From the NCBI RefSeq assembly GCF_004361835.1, contig NZ_SNWD01000019.1:1-53255 (forward strand): a stretch of DNA of 53,255 nt, read 5' to 3'. The position numbers and the translations under genes were made by a program. Every line of letters begins with the position of its first letter. Position 1 is the stretch's first letter. The stretch comes from Stakelama pacifica. GTDB taxonomy: Bacteria; Pseudomonadota; Alphaproteobacteria; Sphingomonadales; Sphingomonadaceae. Shown here in pieces: positions 48,237-53,255 of the stretch. Below the pieces are notes generated by a model, which was given only the letters and a program-made list of their open reading frames with translations, ran no database searches and was not told where the DNA came from.

Positions 48237-49529
48237 ATGCCTAAAGCAGCCCTGTCATTCCCGCTTCTTGCCATCCTCGCGCTTGGTGGCTGTGCGATGA
48301 GCGAACCGGCCCCCAATATCGGCCCGCCTCCCGCCGGGCAGTCGGAGCGAAGCAGCGAGATCACGCCTTGGGGGCTGACCTATGGCGCGGCGGTGATGAC
48401 CTCCAAGGTCTACCCGCACCTGGCAGCGGCGGCCGATGCGAACGCCAATCTGTTCATCTCCCCGGTCAGCCTGTCGCAGGGCCTGGGGCTCGCCTATCTT
48501 GGCGCGCGGGGCGGCACGCGCGAGGAGATCGGGCGCGCGCTTGGCTGGGATTCGGCCCGCAACGTCCCTGCGCTTATCAAGTCCTACAATGCCCAGCTCA
48601 CCGACACCGGCGATGCCGATACCACGCTCGGCATCGCGAACGCGTTGTGGCTGGCGAAGGGACTGCCGATCCGGAACGAGTATGTCGCCGAGGCGCACGC
48701 CGGCTTCGGAGCGGCTCCGGAAACGGTCGATTATGCCGGAAACCCTGCCGGAGCAGCCGAGCGGATCAATGGCTGGGTTTCGCGCGAGACGAGGGGCAGG
48801 ATTTCGCAGATCGTCTCTCCGAGCGGCTTCGGGGATGACACCGCCGCTGTGCTGACCAACGCGCTTTACTTCAAGGCGAAGTGGCAGGTGCCGTTCGAGG
48901 AGACGGAAACGCGGACCTTCACTCGTGGCGACGGCACGCGCATCCCGATCACGATGATGAAGCGGATTGGCCGGTTCGACTATCGCGAGACCCGGGAAGG
49001 GCAGGTAATCGCGCTGCCTTATGGCGGCGATGGCTTCGTGATGGAGATTTTCCTGCCGCGTGACGCGGCGACCCTGCGCCGCTGGGAGCGTGAGCTGAAG
49101 GGTGTCGATTTCTTTGCCGGCGAGCAGGGCGGCAATGATCGCTTTTCCTTGGCGGCGGAGCAGGCTCGCGAGATGCGGATCGTTCTGCCCCGCTTCGAAG
49201 CGAGGTTCGATGAGAGCGTGAAGGCAGCGCTGATCGCAGCGGGCATGCCAAGCGCCTTCGACCAGCAGCGTGCGGACCTGTCGGGGCTCGCCAGCGGTGC
49301 GCGCCTCGCGATCGATGACGTGGCGCACGCGACCTTTCTGCGCGTCGATGAGGAGGGCACCGAGGCGGCGGCGGCAACCGCTGTCAAGATCGTCGTGACC
49401 AGTGCGCGGATAGAGCCTCAGGTGCCGGAGATGGTGGTCGATCGTCCTTTCCTTGCCACCCTGCGAGACCGAAAGAGCGGCGCGGTGCTGTTTTTCGGGC
49501 GCATCGCCGATCCGACAGCGATTCCATAG
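48237..49529 (+). CDS. Serpin-family protease inhibitor, putative lipoprotein
   Basis: 430 aa. A signal sequence ends in a lipobox (LALGGC, Cys19), so it is probably anchored in the outer membrane or exported. The serpin core includes NLFISPVSLSQGLGLAYLGA, TTLGIANALWLAKG, AAVLTNALYFKAKWQVPFEE and RPFLATLRDRKSGAVLFFGR. The hinge EEGTEAAAAT (372-381) is the small-residue consensus of inhibitory serpins; by the usual count P1-P1' would be Thr388-Ser389. Target protease unknown. It is 10 nt after the DUF1971 gene. Confidence 0.93.
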   Translation: MPKAALSFPLLAILALGGCAMSEPAPNIGPPPAGQSERSSEITPWGLTYGAAVMTSKVYPHLAAAADANANLFISPVSLSQGLGLAYLGARGGTREEIGRALGWDSARNVPALIKSYNAQLTDTGDADTTLGIANALWLAKGLPIRNEYVAEAHAGFGAAPETVDYAGNPAGAAERINGWVSRETRGRISQIVSPSGFGDDTAAVLTNALYFKAKWQVPFEETETRTFTRGDGTRIPITMMKRIGRFDYRETREGQVIALPYGGDGFVMEIFLPRDAATLRRWERELKGVDFFAGEQGGNDRFSLAAEQAREMRIVLPRFEARFDESVKAALIAAGMPSAFDQQRADLSGLASGARLAIDDVAHATFLRVDEEGTEAAAATAVKIVVTSARIEPQVPEMVVDRPFLATLRDRKSGAVLFFGRIADPTAIP

Positions 49530-49578
49530 GCGCACCCAGGCCATGCTCCGTTCAGCCGTGCGGGCGTAGCCTCCCGGT

Positions 49579-50112
49579 ATGATGATGGTGTCGCTATCGC
49601 GAGCGATCGGCACGGCTCTGGCCGGTGCGGCGTTGAGCGCGTCCACGCCCGCCATGGCGTGCTCCTGCATCCTGCCCGACAATATCGAGGCAGCGGCGCG
49701 CGCGGCGTTCGCCAAAGCCGATCTTGTTGGTGAGTTGGAGATAGGGCGGGCGCCGGTGACGGCACCGCGCAGTTTCTGGTGCGGGTCGGACGGACGAGCG
49801 CGACTATGGTTCAGGCCCGGGCAGAAGATCGAGCAGAGCCGCCCCGCGCGCGTTATCAGCGTCACGAAGGGCCGCGTCTCGGGACCAATCAGCATCCGCA
49901 CCAGTCCGGTGATGAACATAGCTGGCCGGTGCGGGACGACCGGGAATAGCTGCCAGGTGTCTCTCGGCCAAAGCGCCGTTCGGACCGGCCCCATGCTGTT
50001 TCGGCGCGTTGCGCCGGGCACCTATGAACCCTTGGATGTTTGCACCGAGTCGGCGTTCACCACCTGGCTCGAACAGCGCCAGAAGCGTCGCGCACTCCCG
50101 CAGACGCGGTAA
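49579..50112 (+). CDS. Secreted protein with CxC N-terminus (TIMP/NTR-like)
   Basis: 177 aa. The signal peptide ends PAMA and the mature chain starts CSC, followed by a helix ending FAKADLVGELEIG, a strand RVISVTKGRVSGPISIRTSP, then GRCG and LDVC. CxC at the mature N-terminus, AD-V-G, KG-I and CG in this order recall netrin/TIMP-type OB folds. That is pattern reading, not a database match. No clear ribosome site; three adjacent in-frame ATGs (49579, 49582, 49585) are possible. It follows the serpin gene by 49 nt. Confidence 0.6.
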   Translation: MMMVSLSRAIGTALAGAALSASTPAMACSCILPDNIEAAARAAFAKADLVGELEIGRAPVTAPRSFWCGSDGRARLWFRPGQKIEQSRPARVISVTKGRVSGPISIRTSPVMNIAGRCGTTGNSCQVSLGQSAVRTGPMLFRRVAPGTYEPLDVCTESAFTTWLEQRQKRRALPQTR

Positions 50113-50208
50113 CGCTTCGAGGAACCATCGATTTCCTGAATCACGGGCGTGCCATTGATTCAAGAAAGTCGCCGGACTTGGAGAGGCTGATTTCGTAGGC
50201 TCCGCGCC

Positions 50209-50494
50209 ATGAATGGCGCGAACCTTTCCTTGCCCGAGCCGATCGAGCTGGTGGCGATCGATCCGGCGCGCAACATCCGCCGGCGCTACAGCATCACCGC
50301 GATGCCTCGATCTTTTCGGCATGATCGTTGTGGAAACCCGCTGGGGTCGGATTGGCTCACACGGCCAGGCCCAGCGGCACGCCTTCATCGATCGCGCGGC
50401 GGCCGACCGCCACATTGCCGCGACCCTGCGGCGGCGCGGCACGGCCGAAACCCGGATCGGGGTGCCTTACGAGCCGGTGCCTGCCGAGGTTTGA
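50209..50494 (+). pseudogene. WGR-domain protein, frameshifted
   Basis: Frame 1 starts MNGANLSLPEPIELVAIDPA and RNIRRRYSITAM; the second half continues in another frame as DLFGMIVVETRWGRIGSHGQ and ends GVPYEPVPAEV. Together they form one WGR domain (IDPA.N..R.Y.I, LFG, WGRIG). The frame changes between 50303 and 50310. Stand-alone WGR proteins are thought to bind nucleic acid. Broken gene or assembly indel. Confidence 0.75.
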
Positions 50495-50558
50495 GCCGCC
50501 ACCGCCACGTCGGCTGCTTGAAGAAATCGGCCGGTGCTACGGCCAGCATGTTGCCGGC

Positions 50559-50855
50559 TCAAGCGGCGCCTCCTCTCCTGGACGACAGCCCTGACGACCA
50601 TCGGCCGACCGTAGCGCTCCGCATTCTAGCCGATGGCGGCTCAGCGGAGCAGGATGATGGCGGTGCGTCGCGCGTTGTGCGTTCGCCTGTGAGCGCGACG
50701 CGCGCGATGGTCATGGCGCGCTCGCGTCGAAATGGACGCTCCGGGAAAGCCTCGCGCCAGATCTTCTCGGCCATCGATGCAAGCTCCTGCGGCGTCGGCG
50801 ACCGAGCCTCACGAATGCATGCTATCAAGGCGCGCGGGAACAGGCGCTCCATCAT
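50559..50855 (-). CDS. Small hypothetical protein
   Basis: 98 aa, not recognised. The first 58 residues are helical and orderly (ERLFPRALIACIREARSPTP, QELASMAEKIWREAFPERPF, ARVALTGE); the rest is low-complexity Ser/Arg/Pro, which may be out of the natural frame. GGAGAGAG precedes the ATG at 50855 and ATG 50852. No signal or membrane segment. No neighbour in the same direction. Confidence 0.5.
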   Translation of the reverse strand: MMERLFPRALIACIREARSPTPQELASMAEKIWREAFPERPFRRERAMTIARVALTGERTTRDAPPSSCSAEPPSARMRSATVGRWSSGLSSRRGGAA

Positions 50856-51014
50856 CTCTCTCTCCGATCGCGATATGAGAGCCCTATAGCACGGATGCAG
50901 CCCTGATCGACCGAGACGGGACGAAGCGGGCCTTGAAGCGGTCTGGCCGGCAACATCGGCGGCTCGCGCCTCCTATATCGCTTGGGGGCAGGAGAGCCCT
51001 GCCCGGAGAATGAG

Positions 51015-51647
51015 ATGCCGCCCGATGTGCCTGCCCGTGTTCCCTTGCCGATCGCCATGCCCGACGATGCGTTCGGGGCAGGGCTGATCGAGCAGGCGGC
51101 GGCGCTCAGCGCCTATGCGCGGCGACTGACCGGGGGCGGCGCCGATGCCGATGACCTTCTGCAGGACACCATGCTCCGGTGCTGGACCGCGCGCGCCAGC
51201 TTCGCGGCGGGAACAAGCCTCGCCGCCTGGACGCGGACCGTGATGAAGAACAGCTTTCTCACCGGTCGTCGTCGCGCCCGCTTTCACGCCGACCTACCCG
51301 AGGATGTGCGCGACCGCATGCTCCGGGTAGACGAGACCCAAAGCCTCGCCATCTGGCTGCGGGATACGGATTGGGCGCTCAGTGAACTCCCGCCCCACCA
51401 GCGCGAGGCGGTGCTGTTGGCGAGCCAGGGCGTGTCCATCGAGGACGGCGCGGCGCAGCTCGGCATTGCCGCAGGCACGTTCAAGAGCCGCATCGCACGC
51501 GGGCGAACTCGGTTGCGCGCCCTCATCGAGGGGCGATCGACGCCGCTGCTGGCCGACAGGAACGGCCGCGATGCGCCTCCGCTAGCGGCCAAACGGCTTA
51601 TGCCGCCTAAGAAAAAGCGCGACTGGCGGGGCGTCAAGATCGGCTGA
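51015..51647 (+). CDS. ECF/EcfG-type sigma factor
   Basis: 210 aa. Region 2 has LIEQAAALSAYARRLTGGGA, DADDLLQDTMLRCW and AWTRTVMKNSFLTGRRR; region 4 has LSELPPHQREAVLLASQGVS and AQLGIAAGTFKSRIARGRTR. A 45-residue basic tail (PPKKKRDWRGVKIG) extends beyond region 4. Alphaproteobacterial general-stress EcfG factors look similar, but no NepR/PhyR pair is in view. GGAGAA precedes ATG 51015; the frame start at 50982 has no site. Confidence 0.88.
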   Translation: MPPDVPARVPLPIAMPDDAFGAGLIEQAAALSAYARRLTGGGADADDLLQDTMLRCWTARASFAAGTSLAAWTRTVMKNSFLTGRRRARFHADLPEDVRDRMLRVDETQSLAIWLRDTDWALSELPPHQREAVLLASQGVSIEDGAAQLGIAAGTFKSRIARGRTRLRALIEGRSTPLLADRNGRDAPPLAAKRLMPPKKKRDWRGVKIG

Positions 51648-51956
51648 TCCCCGGTGTGCCTGTCAGCTTGTTGCTTTTCTTAACAGTTTGCCGGTAGCGT
51701 GGCGGCGCTCACGGAGACGTGGGCGGAGGCGTCGAAACCTTCATGACATAGAGCCGGTCGAGCTTATCGACCGGGTGGCGGACGCGTATGTCCAAGGCCA
51801 CCCGGCCCAAAGGCGGCCGCGCCTGAACTATGTCTCAGGTTTCGAACACCCGGTTCCAGGGCCGGCACGTCTCAAATAAGGGGCGTGCCGCCGGCTGTCC
51901 GGAACACTTGGCGCGACAATGAGCTTGGAGAACCTTTTGACCGAGTAGGGACATGC
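51648..51956. other. Gene-poor region before the GGDEF gene
   Basis: No gene I can support. A 63-codon frame (51688-51879) with VELIDRVADAYVQGHPAQRR may be a remnant; its family is not recognised. Confidence 0.3.
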
Positions 51957-52880
51957 GTGAATAGCAATCTGCCTGTCGGCCGCCTCGCCGATCGTCTTCA
52001 TTCCATGCCGCGCGAACGCGCCTGGTTCGCGATCCTCCTCAGCGTCACGGCGCTGGCGCTGGCGGACGCACATTTTCCCCGGATAGGTCTCGCGCCCTTC
52101 TATATCCCGATCGTCTGCGCCGCCTGCTGGGCGCTGGGAAGCCGCGCCGGCTATCTGGTAGCGGTCGTCGCGGCGGTCCTCGCCGTCGTCCCGCATCTCG
52201 CCGAACTGCCAAGGCTCTCCCCTGCCCTGCTGGGGGCGAGGATGGCCGTGCGCGCCGTCACCTATGTTTTCCTCGCCGCCATTGTTCTGAGCTTTCGCCG
52301 GTCCTTCGATCGAGAGCACCACCTGGCGGCGCGCGACCGCATGACCGATGCGCTCAACAAGGAGACGTTTCGCGAGCGGGTGATCCATCGTCTCGATCTA
52401 GCGGTGCCTGCCCGGCAATCCTTCCTGCTCGCGATCCTCGATCTCGACGACTTCAAGGGCCTCAACAACCGCCACGGCCATGTTGCGGGCGACGAGGTGC
52501 TGCGCACCTTCGCACAGGGCGCGCGGGGGATCATCCGGCGCGAGGATGATTTCGGCCGGATCGGCGGCGACGAGTTCGCTTTTCTGCTTCCCGTCCATTC
52601 GGCCGAGGAAGGGGTGTATTTCGCCCGCTCGCTTCACAAGCGCCTGTCATCGGTTCTGGTCGGCACGCCTCATCCGGTGACGTGCAGCATGGGCGCGCTG
52701 CTCATCCCGCCCGATACCCCGCGCGACGAGCCCTCCTTGATGCACGCGGTCGATCAGCTCATGTACGCGGTCAAGCGCGCCGGAAAGAACGCCGTGGAGA
52801 TCGGCCGCGCAACGACCGATCGAGCTTTGGACACCCCTCTTCCGTCGAGGCCCCGGGTTCCCATCGAGGCATGTCTATGA
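51957..52880 (+). CDS. Membrane-bound diguanylate cyclase (GGDEF)
   Basis: 307 aa from GTG 51957 (AGGGA upstream). Four or five N-terminal membrane helices (about 17-115: WFAILLSVTALALADAHF, YIPIVCAACWALGS, YLVAVVAAVLAVVPHL, VTYVFLAAIVLSF) are followed by a GGDEF domain with DLDDFKGLNNRHGHVAGDEV and the active motif RIGGDEFAF. It is predicted to make c-di-GMP. No EAL domain. ATG 52005 is an alternative start. TGA overlaps the next small gene. Confidence 0.92.
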   Translation: MNSNLPVGRLADRLHSMPRERAWFAILLSVTALALADAHFPRIGLAPFYIPIVCAACWALGSRAGYLVAVVAAVLAVVPHLAELPRLSPALLGARMAVRAVTYVFLAAIVLSFRRSFDREHHLAARDRMTDALNKETFRERVIHRLDLAVPARQSFLLAILDLDDFKGLNNRHGHVAGDEVLRTFAQGARGIIRREDDFGRIGGDEFAFLLPVHSAEEGVYFARSLHKRLSSVLVGTPHPVTCSMGALLIPPDTPRDEPSLMHAVDQLMYAVKRAGKNAVEIGRATTDRALDTPLPSRPRVPIEACL

Positions 52881-53077
52881 CGAACGACGACACGGCTCTA
52901 TCGCTTATGAAGATGGCACTGGCCCTATTGGATCGGAGCGGCCGAGGCGCGACGGCCACCGCCGTCCATTTGCAAGCCGCGATCGACGCCGCGACCGGAG
53001 CCGGCCCGATGCAACCCGGCGAGCTGCTGGACGACGAGGGGGCGTTTCCTTTTGAGCCTCTTGCATCGCGTCAGTGA
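52877..53077 (+). CDS. Small hypothetical protein coupled to the GGDEF gene
   Basis: 66 aa: an amphipathic helix pair (DTALSLMKMALALLDRSG and TAVHLQAAIDAAT) and an acidic tail (GELLDDEGAFPFEPL). ATG 52877 overlaps the GGDEF stop (ATGA) with GAGG upstream. Not recognised; translational coupling suggests a link with the cyclase. Confidence 0.6.
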   Translation: MTNDDTALSLMKMALALLDRSGRGATATAVHLQAAIDAATGAGPMQPGELLDDEGAFPFEPLASRQ

Positions 53078-53087
53078 AGCAGCCCTG

Positions 53088-53234
53088 TTAGGCAGGGTTG
53101 AGCGCGCCAGAAAGCGCCCCGATCAGCAGCTCGCGCGAAGCGGGCTTGTGGCAGGTCGGGTGTCCGTCGTCAGAACATTTGGCACGACTCGCGGCGTAAA
53201 TTAGCGGAGTGCGGGCCTCGTCAGGGGATGGATG
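53088..53234 (-). pseudogene. Receiver-domain-like C-terminal fragment
   Basis: Reads RTPLIYAASRAKCSDDGHPT then CHKPASRELLIGALSGALNP and a stop. The order strand, KP loop and final helix (HKPAS..LIGAL) is that of the end of a response-regulator receiver domain. An in-frame stop at 53235-53237 cuts it upstream and there is no start. Remnant or frame error at the window edge. Confidence 0.4.
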
Positions 53235-53255
53235 TTAAGCGGCGAGCTTGCGGTG

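Noticed and set aside
48255..50021. A 588-codon open frame opposite the serpin and CxC genes
   Set aside because: Antisense shadow in GC-rich DNA; composition is Arg/Pro/His-rich with no recognisable domain, while the forward frames encode clear proteins.
51688..51879. 63-codon frame as an IS66-like or regulatory protein
   Set aside because: Only a vague resemblance (DRVADAYVQGHPAQRR); no start signal, no inverted repeats and no partner genes.

Overview
The window is plasmid DNA from a sphingomonad (Sphingomonas, Sphingobium or Novosphingobium type; Alphaproteobacteria). The evidence is the high GC content, MobQ-type TraA relaxases (relaxase fused to a RecD-like helicase), RPA-family replication initiators with iterons, small TraC/TraD proteins beside oriT, and typical sphingomonad accessory genes. 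I saw no rRNA, tRNA, CRISPR array or VirB-type mating-pair genes.

Two related plasmid backbones lie in tandem. Backbone 1 (about 1-13.2 kb): broken histidine phosphatase, YafQ/RelB-type toxin-antitoxin, SprT-like protease, parA1, ribbon-helix-helix (RHH) gene 1, repA1 with a 29-bp-period iteron origin, traG1, a HEPN/nucleotidyltransferase pair, traD1, traC1, oriT1, traA1 and a membrane protein. Backbone 2 (about 24.1-48.2 kb) repeats this order: serine resolvase, intact histidine phosphatase, parA2, RHH gene 2, repA2, [transposon], iterons, traG2, a small antitoxin-like gene, traD2, traC2, oriT2, traA2 and a paralogous membrane protein. Each par locus carries its own arrays with an exact 8-bp period: a TATAC core in locus 1 and a TGCA core in locus 2.

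Between the backbones are two cargo blocks. One (13.2-18.2 kb) is a DNA-defence cluster: Vsr, a C5-cytosine methyltransferase, an Eco29kI-type GIY-YIG endonuclease and an 866-aa SMC-like ATPase with a CxxC hook and a C-terminal R-x5-H motif. The other (18.3-24.0 kb) is a chromate and divalent-metal block: a DUF1259 protein, chrB, chrA, a DUF3147 protein, a CDF exporter and its FrmR-type repressor. Near-identical resolvase-site-like sequences bracket the second block in direct orientation.

A complete Tn3-family transposon (27473-41245) has 38-bp terminal inverted repeats (33/38 identical) and a perfect 5-bp target duplication, ACATA. It sits between repA2 and the iterons of the second origin, separating them by about 13.8 kb. 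Its cargo is a sulfite operon (LysR, TDT/SLAC1-type exporter, SorA-like dehydrogenase, SorB-like cytochrome c) with a divergent frameshifted second sulfite-oxidase homologue and an MgtC-like gene. It also carries an ECF sigma/anti-sigma/beta-propeller/DUF305 operon, and a truncated CLC-F fluoride antiporter gene behind a probable fluoride riboswitch.

The right end (48-53 kb) holds an exported serpin, a small secreted protein with a TIMP/NTR-like CxC start, a frameshifted WGR protein, an ECF sigma factor, a membrane GGDEF protein and small hypotheticals. Four otherwise conserved genes each carry a single-base frame error (near 577, 8254, 35973 and 50307). These are either real decay or assembly indels.
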